From assembly GCA_023253295.1 (NCBI GenBank), contig JALRGZ010000267.1:1-18183 (forward strand): a DNA stretch of 18,183 nucleotides. The letters run 5' to 3'. Positions 8,296 through 15,107 of the stretch are shown here, one piece after another. The position numbers were made by a program, and so were the translations under genes. The notes under the pieces were generated by a model. That model worked only from the letters and a program-made list of their open reading frames with translations. It ran no database searches and was not told where the DNA came from. Origin of the DNA: Flavobacterium sp. (lineage in GTDB: Bacteria; Bacteroidota; Bacteroidia; Flavobacteriales; Flavobacteriaceae). The stretch's first letter is position 1. Each line of letters begins with the position of its first letter.

Positions 8296-9816
8296 ATGAG
8301 TGTAATAAGTAATTTTCTAAAGGATACTTTTAGTTCGAAAGCTAAGGCTACAAAACTGGAAACCTATTTTGAACAATTTAGAAATAATGTTGTTGGAGTA
8401 AATCAATATTTTGAATCCCCATATGGGAAGAAAAAAATTGTTTATGCCGATTGGACTGCCAGCGGTAGATTGTATAGACCTATTGAAGAGAAGTTGTTAA
8501 ATGAAATTGGCCCTTTTGTTGCTAATACACATACTGAAACCTCAATTACAGGTAGTGTAATGACTCATGCTTATCATGACGCTAGAGAAATTATCAAAAA
8601 GCACGTGAATGCTTCAAAAGATGATGTTTTAATCACAGAAGGTTCCGGTATGACTGGAGCTATCAATAAATTTCAACGTATTTTAGGAATTAAACTGAAT
8701 GAAAATCTGAAAGATTATACTCAGATTCCTGATGAAAAAAGACCTATCGTGTTTGTATCGCATATGGAGCATCATTCTAATCAAACATCTTGGTTGGAAA
8801 CCATTGCTAAGGTCATTGTGATTCCATCAAATGAAGAAGGTTTACCAAGTTTAGAAGCTTTGGGAAAATTACTTTCAGAATACCAACATGTGCCTATTAA
8901 AATAGCTGCTGTAACAGGATGTTCTAATGTAACAGGTATAAGAACTAATTACCACCAGATTGCCAGAATAATGCATCAGAATAATGGATTATGTTTTGTG
9001 GATTTTGCTTGTTCAGCTCCTTATGTAAAGATTGATATGCATCCTGCAAACGAAGAGGAATATTTAGATGCTATTACTTTTTCTCCACATAAATTTTTAG
9101 GCGGACCAGGAACTTCAGGTGTTTTAATTTTTAATAAAAAATTATACAAGAATTTAGTGCCGGATAATCCGGGAGGAGGAACGGTTAGTTATACAAATCC
9201 TTGGGGAGATCATGATTATATTGATGATATCGAAACTCGTGAGGATGGTGGAACGCCGGGATTTTTACAGGCAATCAAAATTGCTCTTTCAATTGAATTG
9301 AAAGAAAAAATGGGAGTTAAAAACATCTTAGACAGAGAGCATGAATTAACAGATATTATTTTTAATAAATTATCTAAAATTGATAATTTGAAAATTTTAG
9401 CTCCAAATCATACAGACAGATTAGGTGTTGTTTCTTTTTACATCGAAGATGCGCATTACAATTTAGTAGTGAAATTATTAAACGACCGTTTTGGAATTCA
9501 AACCCGCGGTGGATGTTCATGTGCAGGAACTTATGGTCACTATTTGTTAAATGTAGATCAGTCAACTTCTAAGTCTATTGAATTAAAAATTTTAGAAGGA
9601 TGTTTGATTGAAAGACCAGGATGGGTTCGTATGTCTATTCATCCAATTATGACAAACGAAGAGATTATATTTATTTGTGATTCTATTAAAGAAGTAGCGG
9701 CAAATTTCAAAACTTGGGGAGAGGATTATACTTATAATTCTTCTAAGAATGAGTTTGTTCATAAAAGCAATAAATTAGTTGAAAGTGAAATCTCTGAAGG
9801 CTGGTTTAAAATCTAA
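8296..9816 (+). CDS. Class V aminotransferase-fold PLP enzyme (cysteine desulfurase/selenocysteine lyase-like)
   Basis: The frame is open from a TTG at 8251, but that codon lies inside the upstream terminator stem; the ATG at 8296 (MSVISNFLKD) is the sensible start and gives 506 residues. The fold-type I class V signature is clear. TEGSGMTGAIN is the cofactor phosphate-binding region, VSHMEHHSN and VDFACSAPYVKIDM follow, and K266 in ITFSPHKFLGGPGTSG is the lysine that binds PLP. A cysteine-containing loop, RGGCSCAGTYG (C407, C409), sits where SufS-type desulfurases hold their catalytic cysteine. The protein is about 100 residues longer than SufS, with extra length spread through the C-terminal half. 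No suf genes are nearby, so I would not call it SufS. The substrate may be cysteine, selenocysteine or another amino acid. Confidence 0.87.
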   Translation: MSVISNFLKDTFSSKAKATKLETYFEQFRNNVVGVNQYFESPYGKKKIVYADWTASGRLYRPIEEKLLNEIGPFVANTHTETSITGSVMTHAYHDAREIIKKHVNASKDDVLITEGSGMTGAINKFQRILGIKLNENLKDYTQIPDEKRPIVFVSHMEHHSNQTSWLETIAKVIVIPSNEEGLPSLEALGKLLSEYQHVPIKIAAVTGCSNVTGIRTNYHQIARIMHQNNGLCFVDFACSAPYVKIDMHPANEEEYLDAITFSPHKFLGGPGTSGVLIFNKKLYKNLVPDNPGGGTVSYTNPWGDHDYIDDIETREDGGTPGFLQAIKIALSIELKEKMGVKNILDREHELTDIIFNKLSKIDNLKILAPNHTDRLGVVSFYIEDAHYNLVVKLLNDRFGIQTRGGCSCAGTYGHYLLNVDQSTSKSIELKILEGCLIERPGWVRMSIHPIMTNEEIIFICDSIKEVAANFKTWGEDYTYNSSKNEFVHKSNKLVESEISEGWFKI

Positions 9817-9934
9817 TTTTAGAAATTTAGTTCTCTTCGTATCAATTGGAAATGTTTTAAGTTTGAAATTATTCTTCTGAATGTTATAAATTATTACTAC
9901 TTTTTAAAGGATAAAGAAGTATTTGATGATAAGA

Positions 9935-9948
9935 TGTGTGATCACACA
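9935..9948. promoter_or_regulatory. Perfect 14-bp palindrome TGTGTGATCACACA
   Basis: The sequence TGTGTGATCACACA equals its own reverse complement, and no mismatch occurs until the next pair out. It resembles the TGTGA/TCACA half-sites of Crp/Fnr-family regulators, but without the usual 6-nt spacer. It lies about 120 nt after the PLP gene stop and 22 nt before a terminator, so a role as operator for ffh is uncertain. Confidence 0.4.
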
Positions 9949-9970
9949 ATATAATTACATATATTTTTAT

Positions 9971-10004
9971 AAAAGAGGTTAGTTTTTCTAACCTCTTTTT
10001 TTTA
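9971..10004 (+). terminator. Rho-independent terminator between the PLP gene and ffh
   Basis: A 12-bp perfect stem (AAAAGAGGTTAG at 9971-9982 pairing with 9988-9999), a five-T loop and a T run continuing to 10003. It sits about 155 nt after the PLP enzyme stop, leaving a long 3' untranslated region. Confidence 0.88.
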
Positions 10005-10082
10005 TTAAGGCAGTTGCTATAAAATTAAGAGGAGTCTGTAAAAAGTTTAAACTTTAAAGTTTTTAACTTTAATGGTTTGTCT

Positions 10083-10090
10083 TATCTTTG
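10083..10090 (+). promoter_or_regulatory. Bacteroidota -7 promoter box for ffh
   Basis: TATCTTTG matches the TAnnTTTG -7 consensus of the Bacteroidota primary sigma factor. The region about 20 nt upstream is T-rich (GTTTTT near 10059) but has no exact TTTG -33 element. The predicted leader before the ATG at 10115 would be about 20 nt. Confidence 0.55.
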
Positions 10091-10114
10091 CATTTCAAAA
10101 AAAATAAGAATATC

Positions 10115-11473
10115 ATGTTTGATAATTTAAGTGATAAATTAGACAAAGCCTTTCATATACTAAAAGGTCACGGTAAAATTACCGAAGTTAACGTAGCTGA
10201 TACTTTAAAAGAAGTACGTCGTGCTTTGTTAGATGCCGATGTGAACTTTAAAATTGCTAAAGATTTTACGGCTAGAGTAAAAGATAAAGCGATTGGTCAG
10301 GACGTATTAACTACTTTACAACCAGGACAATTATTGGTTAAGTTAGTAAAGGATGAGTTAACCGAATTAATGGGAGGTGATGTTGCCGGAATTAATCTGC
10401 AAGGAGCACCAACAGTAATTTTGATGTCAGGTTTACAAGGTTCCGGAAAGACTACTTTTTCCGGAAAATTGGCTAATTACCTTAAAACAAAGAAAAATAA
10501 AAAGCCACTTTTAGTAGCTTGTGATGTTTATCGTCCTGCGGCTATTAATCAGTTGCATGTAGTAGGAAATCAGATAGGAGTTGATGTTTACTCTGAGCCG
10601 GATAATAAAAATCCTGTTGTTATTGCCGAAAATGCGATTGCTTTTGCAAAAGCAAACGGTCTGAATGTAGTGATTGTCGATACGGCTGGTCGTTTGGCTG
10701 TTGATCAGGAAATGATGGACGAAATTGCACGAGTTCACGCTGCGATTAAACCACAGGAAACTTTGTTTGTAGTGGATTCAATGACTGGACAAGATGCCGT
10801 AAATACAGCTAAGGCTTTCAACGATATCTTAAACTTCGATGGGGTTATCTTAACCAAATTAGATGGGGATACTCGTGGTGGAGCTGCTTTGTCTATCAAA
10901 TCGGTAGTAAATAAACCAATTAAATTTGTAGGTACAGGTGAAAAGATGGAAGCAATTGATGTTTTCTATCCGGACCGTATGGCTGAGCGTATCCTTGGAA
11001 TGGGAGACGTTGTCTCTTTAGTAGAAAGAGCTCAGGAGCAATTTAATGAAGAAGAAGCTAGAAAATTACAAAAGAAAATTGCTAAGAACGAATTTGGTTT
11101 TGACGATTTCTTGGCTCAAATTCAGCAAGTAAAGAAAATGGGTAATATGAAGGATTTGGTTGGAATGATACCAGGAGCTTCTAAAGCCATGAAAGATGTT
11201 CAAATTGAAGATGATGCTTTTAAACATATCGAAGCCATTATTTATTCTATGACTCCTGAAGAAAGAAAAAAACCAGCCTTGATTGATGTAAAAAGAAAAA
11301 ACAGAATTGCTAAAGGTTCTGGTACAAAAGTAGAGCAGGTAAATCAGTTGATGAAGCAATTTGATCAAATGAGTAAAATGATGAAGATGATGCAAGGTCC
11401 GGGTGGAAAAAACCTGATGAAAATGATGGGCGGAATGAAAGGGATGCCAGGTGGAATGCCGGGAATGAGATAA
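10115..11473 (+). CDS. ffh: Signal recognition particle GTPase Ffh (SRP54)
   Basis: The ATG at 10115 (MFDNLSDKLDKAF) matches the usual Ffh start; the open frame back to a TTG at 10088 lies in the promoter box. The 452-residue product has the N-terminal helical domain (1 to about 90) and the G domain with P-loop GLQGSGKTT at 106-114, followed by DVYRPAA, DTAGRL and TKLDGDTRGGA. The methionine-rich M domain runs from about 325 to the end, finishing in MMKMMQGPGGKNLMKMMGG and repeats of GMPG. Ffh binds 4.5S RNA and signal sequences of nascent inner-membrane proteins and docks with FtsY to deliver ribosomes to SecYEG. It appears to be transcribed alone, between a terminator upstream and a promoter-like box before folD. 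Length and motifs are normal. Confidence 0.97.
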   Translation: MFDNLSDKLDKAFHILKGHGKITEVNVADTLKEVRRALLDADVNFKIAKDFTARVKDKAIGQDVLTTLQPGQLLVKLVKDELTELMGGDVAGINLQGAPTVILMSGLQGSGKTTFSGKLANYLKTKKNKKPLLVACDVYRPAAINQLHVVGNQIGVDVYSEPDNKNPVVIAENAIAFAKANGLNVVIVDTAGRLAVDQEMMDEIARVHAAIKPQETLFVVDSMTGQDAVNTAKAFNDILNFDGVILTKLDGDTRGGAALSIKSVVNKPIKFVGTGEKMEAIDVFYPDRMAERILGMGDVVSLVERAQEQFNEEEARKLQKKIAKNEFGFDDFLAQIQQVKKMGNMKDLVGMIPGASKAMKDVQIEDDAFKHIEAIIYSMTPEERKKPALIDVKRKNRIAKGSGTKVEQVNQLMKQFDQMSKMMKMMQGPGGKNLMKMMGGMKGMPGGMPGMR

Positions 11474-11479
11474 AAAAAG

Positions 11480-11507
11480 TGTTCAGATTTCAGTGAGCAG
11501 TTTGCAA
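11480..11507. repeat. Short 7-nt-period repeat with CAG ends
   Basis: Just after the ffh stop there are three consecutive heptamers ending in CAG (TGTTCAG, ATTTCAG, TGAGCAG) and a fourth unit TTTGCAA that has drifted. The array is 28 nt long and imperfect, so it may be chance, or a remnant of a dispersed intergenic repeat. Confidence 0.4.
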
Positions 11508-11511
11508 ATTT

Positions 11512-11519
11512 TACATTTG
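11512..11519 (+). promoter_or_regulatory. Bacteroidota -7 promoter box for folD
   Basis: TACATTTG matches TAnnTTTG exactly, 52 nt before the folD ATG, giving a leader of roughly 45-50 nt. No TTTG -33 element is found at the usual distance; a TTTG at 11501-11504 is too close. Confidence 0.4.
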
Positions 11520-11571
11520 AAATAACGCCATAAACACTAAAACAATATACTAAAAACAATAAACAAGTCTT

Positions 11572-12456
11572 ATGCAAATACTAGACGGAAAGAAAACTTC
11601 GGAAGATATTAAAAAAGAAATTGCTGCTGAAGTACAACAAATGAAAGCCAACGGCGAAAAAGTACCTCACTTAGCAGCAGTTATTGTTGGTAATAACGGA
11701 GCAAGTTTAACTTATGTAGGAAGCAAAGTTCGTTCTTGCGAGCAAATAGGCTTCGATTCTACATTAGTAGCTTTACCGGAAGAAACTACAGAAGCTGAAT
11801 TATTAGCAAAAATAAAAGAGTTGAACGAAGATGATAACTTAGATGGTTACATTGTTCAATTGCCATTACCAAAACATATTGACGAAGAAAAGATTCTTCT
11901 GGCTATTGATCCGCAAAAAGATGTTGATGGTTTCCATCCAACTAACTTTGGACGTATGGCTCTTGAAATGGAAACATTTTTACCGGCAACTCCTTTCGGA
12001 ATTATGGAGTTGTTAGAGCGTTACAAAGTAGAAACTTCAGGAAAACATACTGTAGTTATTGGTCGTAGTCACATTGTAGGACGTCCAATGAGCATTTTAA
12101 TGAGTCGCAAAGGTAATCCTGGTGATTCTACAGTAACTTTGACACATAGTCGTACTAAAAACTTAGCTGAGTTTACTAAAAATGCCGATATCATTATTAC
12201 AGCTTTAGGAGTTCCTGAATTCTTAAAAGCCGATATGGTTAAAGACGGTGTAGTTATTATCGATGTGGGAATTACCCGTGTTGAAGATGCTTCTAATTCA
12301 AAAGGATATGTAATTAAAGGAGATGTTGATTTTGATGGAGTAAGCAAAAAATCATCATTTATTACTCCTGTTCCTGGTGGAGTAGGACCAATGACAATTG
12401 CCATGTTGTTGAAAAACACTTTATTGGCTAGAAAAATAAGAAGTAGAAAAGAATAA
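11572..12456 (+). CDS. folD: Bifunctional methylenetetrahydrofolate dehydrogenase/cyclohydrolase FolD
   Basis: This 294-residue protein has the normal FolD length. It converts 5,10-methylene-THF through methenyl-THF to 10-formyl-THF with NADP+ in the cytoplasm, feeding purine and formyl-Met-tRNA synthesis. The catalytic pair is visible as Y48 and K52 in [15 protein letters not shown]. The family signatures follow: [12 protein letters not shown] near residue 95, DVDGFHP near 120, the nucleotide-binding GRSHIVGRP near 165, and [11 protein letters not shown] at 265-275. The ATG at 11572 is the standard start ([10 protein letters not shown]). It sits 98 nt after ffh, with a promoter-like box in the gap, and is followed by a clear terminator, so it can be expressed separately from ffh. 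Confidence 0.97.
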   Translation: MQILDGKKTSEDIKKEIAAEVQQMKANGEKVPHLAAVIVGNNGASLTYVGSKVRSCEQIGFDSTLVALPEETTEAELLAKIKELNEDDNLDGYIVQLPLPKHIDEEKILLAIDPQKDVDGFHPTNFGRMALEMETFLPATPFGIMELLERYKVETSGKHTVVIGRSHIVGRPMSILMSRKGNPGDSTVTLTHSRTKNLAEFTKNADIIITALGVPEFLKADMVKDGVVIIDVGITRVEDASNSKGYVIKGDVDFDGVSKKSSFITPVPGGVGPMTIAMLLKNTLLARKIRSRKE

Positions 12457-12478
12457 TTTCTTTTAAAAACAAATAGAG

Positions 12479-12506
12479 AACCCAAGATGATAATCTTGGG
12501 TTTTTT
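12479..12506 (+). terminator. Rho-independent terminator after folD
   Basis: A 10-bp stem, AACCCAAGAT at 12479-12488 pairing with 12493-12502, around a GATA loop, with six T from 12501. It lies between the convergent folD and histidine kinase genes. On the minus strand it is followed by only a broken T-rich stretch, so it may serve the kinase gene weakly too. Confidence 0.9.
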
Positions 12507-12511
12507 GTTTA

Positions 12512-14746
12512 CTAATGGAGTTGTATTTCCATTTGTTTGGCGATAGTTTCTTCCAGATTTTTCATTACAATGGGTTTGCTAATAAAATCGTCCATTCCAC
12601 TTGCAATTGCCTTTGTTTTGTCCTCTTCAAATGCACTAGCCGTAACAGCAACTATCGGTATGGTTTTTAGTTTGTATTTTTCCATTGAATGGATTTTTCT
12701 GGTAGCTTCAAATCCATCCATTTCGGGCATATGTAGATCCATGAAAATAATATCGTAATCATTTTTTTCGAACAATTCTACGGCTTCAAGACCATTATTA
12801 GCAATAGTATTGGCAATATTCAACTTGTCTAATAGTTTTTTCAAAACTTTTTGATTTACTATGTTATCTTCAACTATTAGTGCTTTTTTAATGTTTTTGT
12901 CATGTTTTATTTCTAATGTTTTGTTGCAATCATCAACAGTGACAGAATTAGTATTTAACTGAAAAGGAATATCAAAACTAAAACTGGAACCGCCTTCTTC
13001 TAAGGCTATAATATTTAATTTGGTACCACCCATTAAATGAATTAATTGGTTTGAAATAGTTAATCCAAGTCCTGTACCGCCATATTTTCTGGTGGTTGTT
13101 AAATCGGCTTGTTCAAAAGCTAAAAGTAACTGTTCCGTTTTATTAACATCAATTCCAATTCCGGAATCCATGACACGGAAATTTAAATATTGGATATCAT
13201 TATCCTGTTTGATGAATTGTACATCCAGTTTTACATCACCTTCAGTAGTAAATTTGATGGCATTATCTAAAAGATTAATCAGAACTTGTTGTAATCTTAA
13301 GTTATCAGCGAGAATATGATTGTTTATTTTTTTGTCAAAATTAAACTGTAAGGCTATATTTTTGTCCTTAATGCGATATTCGAATAAACGAATTAATTTT
13401 GATAGTTCTTTTTTAAGATGAACAGGATAGGTTTCCAGTTTCATTTTTCCGGCTTCCATTTTGGAATGGTCTAAAATCATATTGACAATGCCTAAAAGAT
13501 GATTGGCGCTGTGTTCGGCAATTTCTATATGTTCTGTTTGATCTGAATTTAAAGGGCTTGTTTTTAAAATATTGAGCATTCCAATAACACCATTTAAAGG
13601 CGAACGGATTTCGTGGCTCATATTAGCTAAAAACTGCGTTTTAAATTTGGCGGTATTATTAGCTGCTTCTGTGTTTTTTTCGAGTGAGATTACGTTTTCG
13701 ACTAATTTTTCTTTTAATATCCTGTAGCTGGTCAATAAGAAATCGATTTCCTTAATTGATGATGTATCGGTTAAGTTAGAGTGAGTGCTTTTGAAATTTG
13801 AAAAAATAAATTGAGAAATATCTACAGATAAGGATTTGATGTCTTTTGTGAAATATTTTGATATATAAATGCATAAAAGTAATGCGATGGTAATCATTAT
13901 AATGCTTTGACCAATTTGCATGTAAAACAAATTTGTTTTCAATTGGCTAATTCTGAATTCATTTTGAGAAATGATCTGATTGAGATGAAATTCAATTTCT
14001 TCGTTTAATTTATTTATTTTTCCGTTGATTCCCTGATTTTGCGAATTTCCTAGTTGGTTACTAAGCGCAACTAATTGGTCGAAATAATATTTATATTCCT
14101 TTAAAGTTTGTTTGGTGATTGGGCTAATTTGATCACCAGCCATTGTTTTGTCGTATAGCTGTTGTATTTTTTGAATGTAAATTTTTTCAGAACGTAATAA
14201 ATAATCTTTCTCGTGACGGCGAAATTGTAATATAGTAGATGGCTTTAAAAATTTTTTTTCTTCCAGAAAATGTGCTTTTTCGCGCATTTTGCCTTCAATT
14301 CCATAATCTTTGAAACCTCTTATTAAAGCTAGTTTTTTAAACTGCTGTACATTATTGAAAAGATTGTCAATTTTGCCAAAAAGTTCCGATTGTATGCTGT
14401 AGTCTATTTTTATACTGAGTTCTTTTGATTGTTTGAATATTTGGTTAATCTCGGTTCTTTGTTCCTTCAAATTAGAAATGTACTGCCTTAAATCTTTCTG
14501 ACTATTATTAATGTAGAAATCCTTTTCCTTGTAACCATAAAGAAGAAAGGTTTGAAAACGCTTTATGTTGGCACTAAAATCTTGCGAAACTCGATAGGAT
14601 TGATAACTAAAATTATTAAGATTGTCGATTTTTCGATCTATACTCAAGTAGGTAAGAAACCAAATTAGAATTAAAAAAATCATTATCGAAAATGATATTA
14701 AGATTTGCACTCTAAAATCACGAACGTTTGGGGCTGAAAATTTCAA
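12512..14746 (-). CDS. Hybrid sensor histidine kinase with C-terminal receiver domain
   Basis: This 744-residue protein has a membrane segment at about residues 15-36, a largely helical extracytoplasmic sensor of about 240 residues, and a second membrane segment at about 277-296. The HisKA domain follows with phospho-acceptor H378 in MSHEIRSPLNG. The HATPase domain has N495 in LLDNAIKF, DSGIGID, and the G2 box GGTGLGL at 556-562. A receiver domain spans about 620-740 with the phospho-acceptor D670 in IIFMDLHMPEMDGFE and the late Lys in SKPI. Signal is thus expected to pass from H378 to D670 and onward through an HPt protein, which is not in the window. The first codon is TTG; no in-frame ATG lies between it and the upstream stop, and the next Met (residue 22) is inside the first membrane segment. 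The ligand is unknown. The gene is divergent from the TlpA-type gene. Confidence 0.9.
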   Translation of the reverse strand: MKFSAPNVRDFRVQILISFSIMIFLILIWFLTYLSIDRKIDNLNNFSYQSYRVSQDFSANIKRFQTFLLYGYKEKDFYINNSQKDLRQYISNLKEQRTEINQIFKQSKELSIKIDYSIQSELFGKIDNLFNNVQQFKKLALIRGFKDYGIEGKMREKAHFLEEKKFLKPSTILQFRRHEKDYLLRSEKIYIQKIQQLYDKTMAGDQISPITKQTLKEYKYYFDQLVALSNQLGNSQNQGINGKINKLNEEIEFHLNQIISQNEFRISQLKTNLFYMQIGQSIIMITIALLLCIYISKYFTKDIKSLSVDISQFIFSNFKSTHSNLTDTSSIKEIDFLLTSYRILKEKLVENVISLEKNTEAANNTAKFKTQFLANMSHEIRSPLNGVIGMLNILKTSPLNSDQTEHIEIAEHSANHLLGIVNMILDHSKMEAGKMKLETYPVHLKKELSKLIRLFEYRIKDKNIALQFNFDKKINNHILADNLRLQQVLINLLDNAIKFTTEGDVKLDVQFIKQDNDIQYLNFRVMDSGIGIDVNKTEQLLLAFEQADLTTTRKYGGTGLGLTISNQLIHLMGGTKLNIIALEEGGSSFSFDIPFQLNTNSVTVDDCNKTLEIKHDKNIKKALIVEDNIVNQKVLKKLLDKLNIANTIANNGLEAVELFEKNDYDIIFMDLHMPEMDGFEATRKIHSMEKYKLKTIPIVAVTASAFEEDKTKAIASGMDDFISKPIVMKNLEETIAKQMEIQLH

Positions 14747-15107
14747 TGGTATTATATAATTAGTTCGAGTAAAATTATAGGGTTATTTTATGATTAAGAT
14801 TAAATTGGGTAGAAGAAAAGGTTAATTTATTGTTGTTTTTTGATGTTGTTTTCTTTTAATTCCCAAAATAAATATGAGGATAGCTAGTTTAACAGGAACT
14901 GTAAAAAACACTTCTGATTGTAGTTTTTGTTTCAGTAATAGTATTCATCTCGAAGTAGATAAAACAAGTACTTATCATTTTCATTAACTAGATGTAAAGT
15001 GTATTTTTAACATTTAATTGTGGTTTTTTTTCTGATTTTATGATTAAGTTTGGAATTATTTGACAAAAAAAACTTTCAAAATTCAACCTTTTACCAACAA
15101 AAAAATT
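14747..15107. other. Divergent intergenic region between the histidine kinase and the TlpA-type gene
   Basis: These 361 bp are AT-rich and I find no gene I trust. A 14-nt perfect direct repeat (ATTTTATGATTAAG) is present at 14785-14798 and 15035-15048. The second copy runs into a TAnnTTTG box for the plus-strand gene. A 37-codon frame at 14874-14987 has no support. I see no clear promoter box for the minus-strand kinase. Confidence 0.6.
15045..15052 (+). promoter_or_regulatory. Bacteroidota -7 promoter box for the TlpA-type gene
   Basis: TAAGTTTG matches TAnnTTTG. An ATTG at 15017-15020 could be the -33 element, but its spacing of 24 nt is at or beyond the usual limit. The leader to the ATG at 15108 would be about 50 nt. 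Confidence 0.45.

Larger units (their letters stand above)
9817..10114. other. Intergenic region between the PLP enzyme and ffh
   Basis: This 298-bp stretch has no convincing coding frame. It holds, in order, a perfect 14-bp palindrome (9935-9948), a hairpin terminator (9971-10004), overlapping AAAGTTT/AAACTTT palindromes (about 10042-10062), and a Bacteroidota -7 box before ffh (10083-10090). Confidence 0.7.

Noticed and set aside
11066..11395. A 109-residue minus-strand frame rich in His/Leu/Phe opposite ffh
   Set aside because: It is the antisense of the Lys/Met-rich M domain of ffh; no independent support.
12069..12485. A 138-residue minus-strand frame opposite folD
   Set aside because: It lies wholly against a well-supported gene and its composition is that of an antisense shadow.
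14874..14987. A 37-residue plus-strand frame (MRIASLTGTV...) between the kinase and the TlpA-type gene
   Set aside because: It is short, has no promoter or ribosome-binding evidence and no recognisable features; it is likely chance.
15060..15107. N-terminal extension of the TlpA-type gene from a TTG
   Set aside because: The ATG at 15108 begins a textbook signal peptide; the extension would bury it and would start at the promoter region.
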